NCBI GenBank assembly: GCA_014801945.1
Contig: JAAVDF010000040.1
Location: 1 to 57,747 of the forward strand
Length of the DNA stretch: 57,747 nucleotides
DNA from: Bacteroides sp.
GTDB lineage: Bacteria > Bacteroidota > Bacteroidia > Bacteroidales > Muribaculaceae
Direction of reading: 5' to 3'
Shown: one piece after another, positions 44,572 through 55,035 of the stretch
Layout of the letters: each line of letters begins with the position of its first letter
How positions within the stretch are numbered: position 1 is the stretch's first letter
Notes under the pieces: model-generated
The model's database searches: none
The model's input: the letters and a program-made list of their open reading frames with translations, nothing else
Told to the model about the DNA's origin: nothing
Position numbers and translations under genes: made by a program

Positions 44572-46959
44572 TCAATCACCGATAGCAATTGCAAAGACCT
44601 CGTCTATCGTGCGGACGTAATGGAAGGTGAGCCCTGAGATATAAACCGGCTTTATATCCTCGATGTTCTTGCGATTATCGGCACACAACACTATGTCTGT
44701 AATACCGGCACGTTTGGCAGCAAGAATTTTTTCCTTTATACCGCCTACCGGAAGCACCTTCCCACGCAGCGTAATCTCGCCGGTCATTGCGAGGCGAGAT
44801 TTGACGGGACGGCCTGTAAGTGCCGAGAGGATCGAGGTACACATCGTAATGCCTGCCGACGGGCCATCTTTAGGAATAGCCCCTTCAGGGACATGGATGT
44901 GAAGCTGACGGTTCTCGAAACTCTCTGGATCGACACCATAGCGTGCCGCACGAGCCTTCACCACCTGCGTGGCTATGACAGCAGATTCCTTCATCACATC
45001 GCCCAGATTACCGGTAATGGTGAGTTTTTCACCCTTACCTTGAGTGAACGACGATTCAATGAAAAGGATTTCACCTCCTACTGCTGTCCATGCAAGACCG
45101 GTTGCCACTCCGGGTGTATCCGAGACTTCGTATCTTTCAGGCGTGTAGCTTTCGACTCCAAGATAGCCACGGAGATCATCCACATCGACATGGGTCTTGT
45201 AAGCCTCACCACGCATCTTACCGAGCACAATCTTACGCACCACTTTGGCAAGTTCCTTTTCGAGAAGGCGCACACCGCTTTCGCTCGTATAGCTTTCTAT
45301 AATCCTCGTCAGAGCCTCGGTCGAGAAAGTGATCTCGTCCTTACCGAAACCGTTCTCGACGGCAAGACGCGGGACAAGATGCTTTCTCGCAATCTCGATC
45401 TTTTCTTCAGGAAGATACCCTGATATATCTATGATCTCCATTCGGTCCAGCAGAGGCCGGGGGATAGTTGAAAGCGTATTGGCAGTAGCGATGAAAAGCA
45501 CGTGCGAAAGGTCATAATCCACATCCACATAATTGTCATGGAAATGGCTGTTCTGCTCCGGATCGAGCACCTCAAGCAGGGCTGATGACGGATCGCCTTT
45601 GAAATCACTGCCTGTCTTATCAATCTCGTCAAGCAGAAGAACAGGGTTGGATGTACCTGCACGCTTTATCGCATCGATTATACGGCCGGGCATCGCACCT
45701 ATGTACGTGCGGCGGTGGCCACGGATTTCGGCCTCGTCGTGCAGACCTCCGAGCGAAACGCGCTGATATTTTCTGCCGAGTGCCTTCGCTATGGACTGCC
45801 CTAAAGATGTCTTACCGACACCGGGAGCCCCGACGAGACAGATGATGGGCGAACGGCCTTCGGGAGTGTTCATCATCACGGCCAATTGTTCGAGAATGCG
45901 CTCCTTGACTTTTTCAAGGCCATAGTGATCCTCATCAAGTACACGTTCGGCCGACTGGAAGTCAGCGTCAAGTTCCGAATATTTTCCCCAAGGCAGATCG
46001 GTGAGCAACTGGAGATAGGTATATTGTACGGAATAATCCGGACTCTGCGGATTCAGGCGACGGAGCTTCTCCAACTCCTTGTCGAACGTACGTTTGACGG
46101 CTTCAGGCAGGGCAAGCTTCTTTGCCTTATCCTCAAGAGCCTTGCAGTCATCATCATCTCCGTAAAGTTCTTCACGAAGGACTTCAAACTGGTGCTGCAG
46201 GAACGCGTTGCGCTGCTGCTCATCTATATTCTTACGAGCCTTTCGGTGAACCTCCGCACGGATCTCGGCCATTTCCTCGCTGTGTGCGAGATGACTGAGA
46301 AGCAACTGCGCACGCTCTTTCATGCGGTTTTTACGCAACAGTTCTATCTTCACATCCGGCGGGAAAGGCGAATGCGTACAGATAATGTTGATCAGCAACT
46401 GCGGGCCGGGGATATTCTCGATGTTGAAAGCGAGATCACTCATCTTGTCGTTCCCGGCATGAAGAATATTGAGTGTGGTCTGGCGTATGTCATCCACGAG
46501 GGCAATAAACTCCTTGTCGCTCGGACGCGATGTGCTGTCATGAATCGGCTTAACCTGTGCGGAGAGCGCACCGGGAATCACTTGTCCCGCAGAAGGTCCG
46601 GTGATCTTGATCTTCTCACGGGCCGCCAGTATGGCCGTATGTGTGCCGTCGGGCAGATCGAATGTCTTCAGCACGTCGGCCACAACGCCGAGATCATAAA
46701 GATCGGCAAGGCCGGGATGCTCGGTGGATGAATCGCGCTGACAGAAAATGCCGACCGGGATATGACGCTCTGCTGCCGCAGCTGCGGTGTGGACCGAACT
46801 TTCGCGCGCAAGAGTTATAGGGAATGTGACTCCGGGAAAGAGTACGAGATCGCGCATGGCGATTATGGGAAGATCCGCAAAATCGGGTACTGGACGTTCA
46901 GCCGGAACGCCTATGTCTATCTGACCTACTGATACTAATTTAGTGCTATCGTCTTTCAT
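44572..46959 (-). CDS. lon: ATP-dependent protease Lon
   Basis: Lon unfolds and degrades damaged and regulatory proteins in the cytosol. The 795-residue chain has the N-terminal substrate-binding domain (about 30-225), a coiled-coil linker, the AAA+ module with Walker [10 protein letters not shown] near 377 and Walker B LLLDEIDK near 440, and the serine protease domain. The catalytic dyad is Ser701 ([10 protein letters not shown]) and Lys742 (LPVGGIKEK). Length is normal for Bacteroidetes. A TACCTTTG box lies about 130 nt upstream. Confidence 0.97.
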   Translation of the reverse strand: MKDDSTKLVSVGQIDIGVPAERPVPDFADLPIIAMRDLVLFPGVTFPITLARESSVHTAAAAAERHIPVGIFCQRDSSTEHPGLADLYDLGVVADVLKTFDLPDGTHTAILAAREKIKITGPSAGQVIPGALSAQVKPIHDSTSRPSDKEFIALVDDIRQTTLNILHAGNDKMSDLAFNIENIPGPQLLINIICTHSPFPPDVKIELLRKNRMKERAQLLLSHLAHSEEMAEIRAEVHRKARKNIDEQQRNAFLQHQFEVLREELYGDDDDCKALEDKAKKLALPEAVKRTFDKELEKLRRLNPQSPDYSVQYTYLQLLTDLPWGKYSELDADFQSAERVLDEDHYGLEKVKERILEQLAVMMNTPEGRSPIICLVGAPGVGKTSLGQSIAKALGRKYQRVSLGGLHDEAEIRGHRRTYIGAMPGRIIDAIKRAGTSNPVLLLDEIDKTGSDFKGDPSSALLEVLDPEQNSHFHDNYVDVDYDLSHVLFIATANTLSTIPRPLLDRMEIIDISGYLPEEKIEIARKHLVPRLAVENGFGKDEITFSTEALTRIIESYTSESGVRLLEKELAKVVRKIVLGKMRGEAYKTHVDVDDLRGYLGVESYTPERYEVSDTPGVATGLAWTAVGGEILFIESSFTQGKGEKLTITGNLGDVMKESAVIATQVVKARAARYGVDPESFENRQLHIHVPEGAIPKDGPSAGITMCTSILSALTGRPVKSRLAMTGEITLRGKVLPVGGIKEKILAAKRAGITDIVLCADNRKNIEDIKPVYISGLTFHYVRTIDEVFAIAIGD

Positions 46960-47453
46960 TTCTGAATGGTTGCAACTGTTTTTTCATGCTTCCTTTTCCT
47001 GAGTGGAAACGGGCAGGGCTGAAAATCGACCGCTATTCACAGCTAAGCATTCATTTACAGCCCGGTTCACGTTTTAGAAAACGCGACCCCAAAGGTAGTG
47101 ATTTTTCCTCAATCTTTAACAATTGTCCAACCCCTATTTTGCAAAAGTACCGATAAAATAAGTCAATAAAACAAGCCAAGGATGTCGATCCCCACATCCC
47201 TACTAACCCGTAGATTTCAAATCGAAATGTTCATATCCCCATCAGTACAACCTCAAAATCAACATAATTTTCATTAACTATTTTTAACCAAATTGCATTT
47301 TTTTATTTTTAACCATTCTTAGCTAACAATATGCCTTCCCCTTTTATTCGATGCTTGACAATTTTTCATTCTCATGCCAACTCACACCACACATGCCATA
47401 GAAATGTGTTTTAAAGCAGACTGAATTCATTAGGTTTTTTGAAATTTTAACCC
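46960..47453. other. Long AT-rich intergenic region upstream of lon
   Basis: No gene is recognised in these 494 bp. On the minus strand TACCTTTG (47097-47090) with a TTG at 47122-47120 (22 nt apart) is the likely lon promoter, leaving a leader of about 125 nt. The rest is low-complexity AT-rich sequence. I saw no heat-shock-like inverted repeat. Confidence 0.4.
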
Positions 47454-47643
47454 TAACTTTGCATCATAATCACGGGGCGCAATGCTCAAAAACATCAATT
47501 AAAACAATTCGCACCGTGAAAGAAATAGAACTCTCAAATATACACTAAGAGACATTTGCATTATTAGACATTTATAAATCCACTGACGTTAAGTACTATG
47601 TGTAAGCAGCGAAGGATGACCGTGAGGCCACCCTTCGTTTTTT
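47454..47643 (+). ncRNA. Candidate small RNA with own promoter box and terminator
   Basis: TAACTTTG at 47454-47461 would start a transcript at about 47468. The RNA would begin with a hairpin formed by CACGG (47471-47475) and CCGTG (47514-47518), extended inward by GCG/CGC and AAT/ATT. It would end at the terminator 47610-47643, giving about 175 nt. No convincing reading frame lies inside (ATG at 47482 stops after six codons). The -33 element is not clear. It converges on the cardiolipin synthase gene. Confidence 0.45.
47610..47643 (+). terminator. Intrinsic terminator of the candidate small RNA
   Basis: CGAAGG (47610-47615) pairs with CCTTCG (47632-47637), with inner pairs TG/CA and CC/GG closing a GTGA tetraloop, followed directly by TTTTTT. 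The T run is on the plus strand, so it ends a plus-strand transcript although no plus-strand gene precedes it. Confidence 0.75.
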
Positions 47644-47686
47644 ATTGCAAGTTCGATATGTATTTGAAGAATCGTGCGTGTGTATT

Positions 47687-49141
47687 TTAAAGGATCGGAC
47701 TCAGCAGTCGGTAGATTGATTCCTGCACTTTCCGACGGCGGTCTCGGCGATTCCACTCCGCTATCTTTAGTTTGCTGCAATCCTTTGAATCTTCCTCGAA
47801 GCCCTGAGCGAGTATCCGGTTCGCTTCATTCGAGTACATGACAAGATTTTCCTCGAAATTATGCTCAAGACTGCGGAAGTCAAAATTAGTCGAGCCGAGG
47901 GTGGAGAAATCATTATCTACGATAAGCACCTTTGCATGAAGCATACCCGCCTCATAAAGATAGACCTTCACTCCTGCCAAAAGACATTCCTCCACGTAGC
48001 TGTGCGACGCATACGTCAGTATGCGTGAATCGGAACGGCGCGGCATCATGACCCGCACATCCACTCCCGCAAGAGCCGCACTCTCAAGAGCCTTCATCAG
48101 CCCGTCACTCGGCAGGAAATAAGGTGTCTGCAACCACACCCTTCGCCGTGCCGTCGAAATAGCCTTGTAAAAAAGCAGCGTCATGTTTCCCCAGCGGTCG
48201 TTAGGGCCGGAGGCAAGTACCTGCAGCGTGGCATCGCTTACCTCTGCGCCGTCATCTTTGCTCCATCCGGCAACAGGGTCACAGAGCAGATCATGCCCCA
48301 TGAACTTCCAATCCACAGCGAAATGATATTGCAGCGCACCTACACACGGACCGGTAATTCTTGCAGCCGTATCGCGCCATTTTCCTCCGTCAAAGCTTCC
48401 CATATACCGTTCTGCCACATTCATGCCGCCGATATATCCGATCCTGCCGTCGATCACCACAACCTTTCGGTGATTGCGCCAGTTCAGGCGGTTGACATGC
48501 GATGGGAACGACAGGCGGAAAAACGAATGTACCTCCACACCGTTCTCCTTCATTCGCTGGAAGAAATCCCGTCGGCGTGCATCAAAAGAACCGATATAGT
48601 CATAGATTACCCTGACCTTGACTCCGGCACGTGCCCGCTCGATGAGAATATCCCTCAACTGACGGCCAAGAGGGTCAGAAGCTATGATGTAAAACTGCAG
48701 ATTGATATATTCACGCGCCTTCTTGAGATCCTCGAACAATTCATCGAAAAAGCTTCGGCCGTCCGTAAAAATCCTCATATCATTTCCGGTATAGAGGTTG
48801 GCCCCCCCTATGCTGTAGGCAAGCCTTATGCGCTGTCGGTTTTCAGGGGATAGCTCACGGTCAAGCTTCGGAAGAGGCTGGGTCCCCTCGTGTTTGAGAA
48901 GCTTGCGGCGGTTGCGGCGTGAGATCATGCGGACATTCCTGATGCTTCTACCGAAAACAAAATAGAGGATTATACCTCCAACCGGAAAAAGCAGCAGAGC
49001 CGTCACCCAGCCCAAAGCTTTAAGCGGATTACGGTTCTCACTTATGACAATCCCGATGACACACAGAATCAGTATGGCGTAGCCAACTCCGAGACTCCAC
49101 CACAGACCGCTCCAGCTAAGGGTGATAAATTCCGTGTGCAT
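47687..49141 (-). CDS. cls: Cardiolipin synthase
   Basis: Cls joins two phosphatidylglycerols into cardiolipin at the inner membrane. The protein has two N-terminal membrane helices (about 10-60, PLDc_N type) and two phospholipase-D HKD motifs: HRKVVVIDGRIGYIGGMN near 224 and HAKVLIVDNDFSTLGSTN near 402, the latter followed by FDFRSLEHNFE. I choose the ATG at 49141 (484 residues, MHTEFITLSW). The GTG at 49162 falls inside the -7 box of the promoter at 49162-49192 and could not be transcribed from it. Confidence 0.93.
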   Translation of the reverse strand: MHTEFITLSWSGLWWSLGVGYAILILCVIGIVISENRNPLKALGWVTALLLFPVGGIILYFVFGRSIRNVRMISRRNRRKLLKHEGTQPLPKLDRELSPENRQRIRLAYSIGGANLYTGNDMRIFTDGRSFFDELFEDLKKAREYINLQFYIIASDPLGRQLRDILIERARAGVKVRVIYDYIGSFDARRRDFFQRMKENGVEVHSFFRLSFPSHVNRLNWRNHRKVVVIDGRIGYIGGMNVAERYMGSFDGGKWRDTAARITGPCVGALQYHFAVDWKFMGHDLLCDPVAGWSKDDGAEVSDATLQVLASGPNDRWGNMTLLFYKAISTARRRVWLQTPYFLPSDGLMKALESAALAGVDVRVMMPRRSDSRILTYASHSYVEECLLAGVKVYLYEAGMLHAKVLIVDNDFSTLGSTNFDFRSLEHNFEENLVMYSNEANRILAQGFEEDSKDCSKLKIAEWNRRDRRRKVQESIYRLLSPIL

Positions 49142-49161
49142 AATTGAGGTTTGCTTGACCA

Positions 49162-49192
49162 CAAAGTTAAGGTATTATTCCAAATTTATCAA
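49162..49192 (-). promoter_or_regulatory. Promoter of cls
   Basis: On the minus strand TTG (49192-49190), 20 nt, then TAACTTTG (49169-49162), 20 nt before the ATG at 49141. It fixes the start choice of the gene. Confidence 0.6.
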
Positions 49193-49413
49193 CCCATATT
49201 GACAAAAATCAAGAAATTATTCATAATTTCGTGCTCCGATCTCCAGCTATTTTTCAATTAAGATGTCGCATGGATGTCTCTTCGGCTCAACTTGCCCTAA
49301 TCTTCAGAGATCATGTCGCCACATGACTCTCTAAGATTTATGAATAGTTTAGCCAACACGTCCGCTCCGGCTTCACATTTGTTATCAAACAATCTCTAAA
49401 CCCTTATAAATAG

Positions 49414-51354
49414 ATGTTTTCAGGATTTCTCCGCGTAGCCGCAACTGCTCCGACAGTGCGTGTGGCCGATGTCGATTTCAATCTGTCACAGATTAAAGCA
49501 AAACTTCTCGAACTTGAAGATTCCAGCGTGGAAGTTGCCGTCTTTCCCGAAATGTGTCTTACGGCTTACACATGTGCGGATCTTTTCCATAGTTCTACTC
49601 TGCTTGATGCCGCCTCCCACGCGCTTATCGAACTCCGCGACATGTCCAAGGACCTGAATATACATTTTGCCGTCGGACTGCCGGTCAGACATGAAGGTGC
49701 GCTCTACAACTGCGCCGCATTTATCCGCAACGGACACGTAGATCTCGTAACAAAAACATATATTCCCAACTACAACGAGTTCTACGAGCGGCGTTGGTGG
49801 CGTCCGCTACCCCTCGGCCAAGATGTCGAGGTAGAAATCTGTGGCGAAATTTTTACCATGTCATCAGGCCGGATCTTCAACTCACACGGGACCAAGATAG
49901 GAATCGAGATCTGCGAAGACCTCTGGGTACCAGTCCCGCCCTCATCACGTCTCGCCATGAAGGGGGCAACCCTGATACTGAACCTCTCAGCTTCAGATGA
50001 TCTAATCGGTAAATATGCCTACCTCCGTTCGCTCATCAGCCAGCAGTCCGCGCGTTGTCTATGTGCCTATGCCTATGCTGGTGCCGGATGGGGAGAATCA
50101 TCCACTGACCTCACGTTTGACGGCAAGGCCATCATCGCCGAGAACGGAACCGTATTGCAGGCAAACCAACGCTGGAATCCCGCCGACAATACTGCTATTG
50201 CGGACATCGACGTCGAGGCACTCGAACGGGACCGTCTCCACATGACCACCTTCGCTGACTGTGCTCAGGCCGAATGCGAGGGCATAACATCTGAATCGCC
50301 GAAAGAAAACACACCGACAGATAGCAGGAATAAATCAGCATCTGACCGAAAACTCCTCCGCTATATCGACCCACACCCCTTCGTACCGGAATCACAGACA
50401 GCACGCCATGAACGTTGCGAAGAGATCATCAACATTCAGGTGGCAGCTCTTGCAAAGAGACTCGACGCGATCCACTGCTCATCGCTCACAGTCGGTATTT
50501 CCGGCGGTCTTGACTCCACTCTCGCCCTTTTGATCTCCGTGCGTACTTTTGACCGTCTGCATCTTGACCGCAAGGGTATTATCGGTGTGACAATGCCCGG
50601 ATTCGGCACTACATCACGCACCTACAACAATGCCGTCGAACTGATGGAAGGACTCGGAGTGAGCATACGCGAAATCTCAATTGCTCCGGCCGTGACACAA
50701 CACTTCAAAGATATCGGTCATGATCCTGAAATTCATGACGTGACATACGAGAATTCGCAGGCACGTCAGCGCACACTGCTGCTGATGGACATAGCAAACC
50801 AGACCGGCGGCATCGTTCTCGGCACAGGTGACCTCTCGGAACTCGCACTCGGCTGGGCTACCTACAACGGCGACCACATGTCAATGTACGGTGTCAACGC
50901 CGGAGTACCCAAAACACTTGTAAAATATCTTGTCGGCTACTTTGCCGATGAGGCTGCGCCGGATTCCATTGTCCGCCGCTGTCTCCTTGACATTATCGAT
51001 ACGCCCATCAGTCCGGAGCTTATCCCTGCCGACAGTGAAGGAAACATAAAGCAAAAGACCGAGGATCTCGTTGGGCCATACGAATTGCATGACTTCTTCC
51101 TTTATTACACCTTGCGTTTCGGGTTCACACCGGACCGCATCTTCCTCCTCGCCCGCCATGCATTCACTCCCGAACAGTATTCCGACGACGTGATCCGCCA
51201 CTGGCTCTCCACATTCTTCCGCCGTTTCTTCAACCAGCAGTTCAAACGCTCATGCTTGCCCGACGGACCTAAAGTCGGATCTGTATGCCTCTCGCCACGC
51301 GGCGACTGGCGTATGCCCTCCGATGCATCATCCGCTCTGTGGAAACTACATTAA
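49414..51354 (+). CDS. nadE: Glutamine-dependent NAD+ synthase
   Basis: NadE amidates nicotinic acid adenine dinucleotide with glutamine and ATP in the last step of NAD+ synthesis. The 646-residue protein fuses a CN-hydrolase glutaminase domain (about 1-280; triad Glu46 in VFPEMCL, Lys114 in TKTYIP, Cys167 in EICEDLW) to an NAD synthase domain with the ATP loop GISGGLDSTLALL near 360-372 and LGTGDLSELALGWATYNGDH near 468-487. It is complete. Use of glutamine ties it to the glutamine synthetase and PurF of this window. The symporter gene follows 50 bp downstream. Confidence 0.97.
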   Translation: MFSGFLRVAATAPTVRVADVDFNLSQIKAKLLELEDSSVEVAVFPEMCLTAYTCADLFHSSTLLDAASHALIELRDMSKDLNIHFAVGLPVRHEGALYNCAAFIRNGHVDLVTKTYIPNYNEFYERRWWRPLPLGQDVEVEICGEIFTMSSGRIFNSHGTKIGIEICEDLWVPVPPSSRLAMKGATLILNLSASDDLIGKYAYLRSLISQQSARCLCAYAYAGAGWGESSTDLTFDGKAIIAENGTVLQANQRWNPADNTAIADIDVEALERDRLHMTTFADCAQAECEGITSESPKENTPTDSRNKSASDRKLLRYIDPHPFVPESQTARHERCEEIINIQVAALAKRLDAIHCSSLTVGISGGLDSTLALLISVRTFDRLHLDRKGIIGVTMPGFGTTSRTYNNAVELMEGLGVSIREISIAPAVTQHFKDIGHDPEIHDVTYENSQARQRTLLLMDIANQTGGIVLGTGDLSELALGWATYNGDHMSMYGVNAGVPKTLVKYLVGYFADEAAPDSIVRRCLLDIIDTPISPELIPADSEGNIKQKTEDLVGPYELHDFFLYYTLRFGFTPDRIFLLARHAFTPEQYSDDVIRHWLSTFFRRFFNQQFKRSCLPDGPKVGSVCLSPRGDWRMPSDASSALWKLH

Positions 51355-51404
51355 AACATTCTTCTGATCTTCGTTTTCTGCATTCACTACTTACCACCCC
51401 CCCA

Positions 51405-52595
51405 ATGAAAAAACTCGGTCTGCTCCCGCGCATACTCATCGCCATAGTTCTCGGTATAGCCATCGGCTATGTCTCACCGCTCTGGTTTGCTGAAATCATG
51501 GCCACATTCAATGCCATATTCTCCCAGTTCCTCGGATTCATGATCCCGATGATCATTGTCGGCTTCGTTGCTCCGGCTATTGCCGATATCGGTGGCCGTG
51601 CGGGAAAACTGCTCGTAGTAACCGCTGCGATTGCCTACTTTGCCACATTCTTTGCCGGACTTCTCTCCTACTTCACCGGAATCCTGACCTTCCCCTCCCT
51701 GATCGGAGGTGAAGAAGGGATTGCACTGACGGAAAGCACCCCTTCCATCCAACCATTCTTCACCATTGAAATGCCACCGCTGATGACGGTCATGACTGCC
51801 CTTGTACTCGCTTTCATGCTCGGACTCGGAATGGCTTTTCTCAGTGGCAACGCTCTGCGCAGAGGCTTCGGAGAATTCCGTGATATTGTGTCGAAAACTA
51901 TTGATGCAGCCATTCTCCCACTGCTCCCAATCTACATTTTCGGCATATTCCTCAACATGACGCTTGAAGGTCAGGTAGGCATGATCCTTAAATGTTTCAT
52001 GAAGATAATAGTTGTCATCTTCATACTCCATGTGCTTATTCTCGTGATCCAATATTGCGTGGCAGCACTGTTTGCAAAGAAAAATCCGTTCTGGATGCTG
52101 CGCACCATGATGCCTGCCTACTTTACGGCCCTCGGTACACAATCGTCTGCAGCTACCATCCCGGTAACACTCCGGCAAGCCATCAAAATGGGTGTCAGCG
52201 AGGATATCGCAGGATTCGTCGTCCCACTCTGTGCCACGATCCACATGAGCGGCAGCACACTCAAAATCGTAGCTTGTGCGCTCGCTCTCATGATCATGCA
52301 CAATCAGCCTCATGACCTCGGACTCTTCTGTCACTTCATCGGTATGCTCGGCATTACCATCATAGCCGCGCCGGGTATTCCGGGTGGAGCTATCATGGCC
52401 TCCATCGGTCTCCTCCAGTCAATCCTTGGTTTCGACGAGCAGATGGTCGCTCTCATGATCGCGCTTTACATTGCTATGGACAGCTTCGGTACAGCCTGCA
52501 ACGTAACCGGCGACGGTGCGCTTGCCGCCATAATTGACCGTCTTTTCTCGAAAAAGACTCCGGCAAAACCAACTGCTGAAACATCTAATCTGTAA
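51405..52595 (+). CDS. Dicarboxylate/amino acid:cation symporter (SDF family)
   Basis: This inner-membrane protein shows the glutamate/dicarboxylate symporter fold, with about eight helices, two re-entrant loops and the conserved-type TQSSAATIPVTLRQAIKMGV and VPLCATIHMSGSTLKIVACA stretches. It imports an acidic amino acid or C4-dicarboxylate with Na+ or H+; the substrate is not determined. I set the start at 51405 (396 residues, MKKLGLLPRILIAIVLGIAI). An in-frame start at 51285 would overlap nadE by 70 bp and add 40 residues unlike the family. Confidence 0.9.
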   Translation: MKKLGLLPRILIAIVLGIAIGYVSPLWFAEIMATFNAIFSQFLGFMIPMIIVGFVAPAIADIGGRAGKLLVVTAAIAYFATFFAGLLSYFTGILTFPSLIGGEEGIALTESTPSIQPFFTIEMPPLMTVMTALVLAFMLGLGMAFLSGNALRRGFGEFRDIVSKTIDAAILPLLPIYIFGIFLNMTLEGQVGMILKCFMKIIVVIFILHVLILVIQYCVAALFAKKNPFWMLRTMMPAYFTALGTQSSAATIPVTLRQAIKMGVSEDIAGFVVPLCATIHMSGSTLKIVACALALMIMHNQPHDLGLFCHFIGMLGITIIAAPGIPGGAIMASIGLLQSILGFDEQMVALMIALYIAMDSFGTACNVTGDGALAAIIDRLFSKKTPAKPTAETSNL

Positions 52596-52767
52596 TTGGT
52601 TCAATTCTGGCTATTTATCTTTTCCAAAAATCATTGGACATCATTTTTTTAATTTTTGATGTAACTATTCACATTTTTTCACGTCTTATATATAAAACTC
52701 CGTTTTTTGGATCCTCACTCCGGACTCATCCCTCACTTATGTTTTAATTAAAAGCCACGTAAGACAA

Positions 52768-53505
52768 ATGAAAAAATCACTCTTTACATTGTTCATGCTC
52801 ATCATCGGGCTTGCCGCATTCACATCCGGTGCAGAAACGCGTGTAATAAACATCAAGCAATCATTCTCGTCTCTTGACACGAGTGCAGGAGTAAAGGTGA
52901 TCTATCAGCCTGCCTCCGGAAATCAGCCAACCGTCAAGATCACCGGCGAGGCCGACCAGATCAGTAAAATTGACGTCCGCATAAGCGGTAATACTCTTAA
53001 AATATCCCCAAAACCCAATCCACTCGGAAGCCGTAAAGGCAACCTCATTAAGGGAGTGGTTGTCACTGTGACAGCACCTATGGTCAATGAGATCGAGGCT
53101 TCTTCCGGATCATCCGTGAAATGTAATACCACAGTTTCAGCGGGCGGAAAAAAGATCGAACTTGAAGCGTCGTCAGGTGCTTCTATATCTCTTGCCGGAA
53201 TCAGTTGCCGCAAACTCGAAGCAGAGGCTTCATCAGGAGCATCTATCGAAGTGAAATCCGTAATTGCCGACAAAATCAGCATGGATGTATCGTCAGGCGC
53301 ATCAATTTCAGCCCCGAAAGTATCAGCAAAGGACACCGACTGCGAAGCATCCTCCGGAGGCTCGATCCGCATAGGCGGAACATCCGCTAAGGGATCATTC
53401 TCGGCATCAAGCGGAGGCGATATCAAGGGATCTACCCTCTCCGTAAAGGAATCGCGTGTTGACAAATCAATCGGCGGTTCCATCAAGCTCAATTCTCAGA
53501 AATAA
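52768..53505 (+). CDS. Secreted head-GIN (DUF2807) domain protein
   Basis: The 245-residue protein has a signal peptide (1-22) and a putative auto-transporter-adhesin, head-GIN domain of parallel beta-helix type. The motif ASSGAS/ASSGGS recurs about every 20 residues from position 112 to 220 (for example EASSGSSVK, EASSGASISL, EASSGASIEV, DVSSGASISA, EASSGGSIRI, SASSGGDIKG), marking the turns of the helix. It is periplasmic or surface-located. Many Bacteroidetes have several such proteins with unknown function. It appears monocistronic with hairpins downstream. Confidence 0.88.
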   Translation: MKKSLFTLFMLIIGLAAFTSGAETRVINIKQSFSSLDTSAGVKVIYQPASGNQPTVKITGEADQISKIDVRISGNTLKISPKPNPLGSRKGNLIKGVVVTVTAPMVNEIEASSGSSVKCNTTVSAGGKKIELEASSGASISLAGISCRKLEAEASSGASIEVKSVIADKISMDVSSGASISAPKVSAKDTDCEASSGGSIRIGGTSAKGSFSASSGGDIKGSTLSVKESRVDKSIGGSIKLNSQK

Positions 53506-53519
53506 ATCTGATACGCACA

Positions 53520-53623
53520 AGAGGGCGTTTCGTAACAAATGTTAGACACCCTCTAATTCCATAAAAATCTTAAAGCCAACGTTGCTCCGAAACAACATCT
53601 GTTTTTGACTGCGTTGGCTTTAA
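53520..53623. terminator. Two tandem hairpins after the head-GIN gene
   Basis: The first has arms AGAGGGCGT (53520-53528) and ACACCCTCT (53546-53554) with one mismatch. The second has arms TTAAAGCCAACG (53570-53581) and CGTTGGCTTTAA (53612-53623), a perfect 12-bp stem. Neither is followed by a long T run on the plus strand, but together they probably end the transcript. Confidence 0.55.
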
Positions 53624-53690
53624 TTCATCCGTTGCCGTATTTCCTCTCAATGAACTGATCCCCATGCATGATTTTTACACGTTTCCCCAG

Positions 53691-53721
53691 TTGGTTGAAC
53701 GGAAAAAAGTCACTAAATTTG
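53691..53721 (+). promoter_or_regulatory. Promoter of pepT
   Basis: TTG at 53691-53693, 20 nt, then TAAATTTG at 53714-53721, 45 nt before the ATG at 53767. It lies inside the upstream extension of the open frame (from 53668), which excludes that earlier start. Confidence 0.6.
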
Positions 53722-53766
53722 CAGCACCGAAATTTAATATCAACGACAGACATACAATTTGACGAA

Positions 53767-54987
53767 ATGACCGTAGTAGATCGCTTCTTAGAATATGTGA
53801 AGTTCGACACTCAAAGTGACGAACTCACCAACCTTACTCCCTCCACTCCCGGACAGATGATTTTCGCACAGCACCTTGAAAAGGAACTGCGCGCGATGGG
53901 TCTGACCGACATCACGCTCGATGACAACGGCTATCTCATGGCCACCCTCAAAGGCAATGCAGGAAAGGATGTCCCGACAGTCGGCTTCATCGCACATCTC
54001 GACACATCACCTGACATGAGCGGTCGCCACGTCTCTCCGCGCATCGTCGAGAAATATGACGGTAAGGACATTGTCCTTAATTCAACCAACGGTATAGTAC
54101 TCTCACCCGGACAGTTCCCTGAACTCCTCGATTATGTAGGTCAGGATCTCATCGTCACTGACGGCAACACCCTCCTCGGTGCTGACGACAAGGCCGGTAT
54201 CGCCGAGATTATCACAGCTGTCGATTACCTCATCAAGCATCCGGAGATCAAGCATGGCGACATCCGCATAGCCTTCAATCCTGACGAAGAAATTGGTAAG
54301 GGAGCACACAAGTTCGATGTCGATCTCTTCGGTGCCGACTGGGGCTACACTATGGACGGCGGCGAGATCGGTGAACTTGAGTATGAAAACTTCAATGCAG
54401 CCGTAGCCAAAGTCACCTTCAAGGGTCGCAACGTGCATCCCGGTTATGCCAAGCACAAGATGATCAACTCCATGCGTATCGCCAACCAGTTTGTCATCAT
54501 GCTTCCGCGCTGGGAGACACCTGAACACACCGAAGGTTACGAGGGATTCTATCACCTTATTTCATTTGAGGGTACTGTCGAGGAGACCGTGCTTACCTAT
54601 ATCATCCGCGATCATGACCGCGACCGTTTCGAACGCCGCAAGAAGGAGCTTGAACATCTCACACGCAAGATCAACAACGAATTCCCCGACTGCGCATCTA
54701 TCGAAATCAAGGATCAGTATTACAACATGCGTGAGAAGATCGAACCGGTAATGCACATAATCGACATAGCCGTTCAGGCCATGAAGAATGTAGATGTCAC
54801 TCCTAAGGTGCAGCCTATCCGTGGAGGCACAGACGGTGCACAGCTGTCATTCAAGGGTCTCCCCTGTCCCAACATCTTTGCCGGTGGCCTTAACTTCCAC
54901 GGCCGTTATGAATTTGTTCCCGTGCCCTCGATGGAAAAAGCCACACAGGTCATTGTCGAGATCGCACGTCTTGTCGCTGAAAAATAA
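53767..54987 (+). CDS. pepT: Peptidase T (tripeptidase)
   Basis: PepT is a dizinc M20B aminopeptidase that removes the N-terminal residue of tripeptides in the cytosol. The 406-residue chain ([20 protein letters not shown]) has the zinc-site motifs [11 protein letters not shown] near 75-85, [13 protein letters not shown] near 136-148 and [15 protein letters not shown] near 170-184. A dimerisation domain and the C-terminal [19 protein letters not shown] with NIFAGG follow. Length equals the family norm. The start is set by the promoter at 53691-53721. It complements the secreted dipeptidase at 23864-25513 in peptide use. Confidence 0.96.
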   Translation: MTVVDRFLEYVKFDTQSDELTNLTPSTPGQMIFAQHLEKELRAMGLTDITLDDNGYLMATLKGNAGKDVPTVGFIAHLDTSPDMSGRHVSPRIVEKYDGKDIVLNSTNGIVLSPGQFPELLDYVGQDLIVTDGNTLLGADDKAGIAEIITAVDYLIKHPEIKHGDIRIAFNPDEEIGKGAHKFDVDLFGADWGYTMDGGEIGELEYENFNAAVAKVTFKGRNVHPGYAKHKMINSMRIANQFVIMLPRWETPEHTEGYEGFYHLISFEGTVEETVLTYIIRDHDRDRFERRKKELEHLTRKINNEFPDCASIEIKDQYYNMREKIEPVMHIIDIAVQAMKNVDVTPKVQPIRGGTDGAQLSFKGLPCPNIFAGGLNFHGRYEFVPVPSMEKATQVIVEIARLVAEK

Positions 54988-55035
54988 AATCAGGCGTATT
55001 CTCCTCATATAATCAATTATCCTCAAACGGACCCC

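Noticed and set aside
51285-51404. N-terminal extension of the symporter gene
   Set aside because: It would overlap nadE and adds residues with no similarity to SDF symporters; the ATG at 51405 is directly before the first membrane helix.
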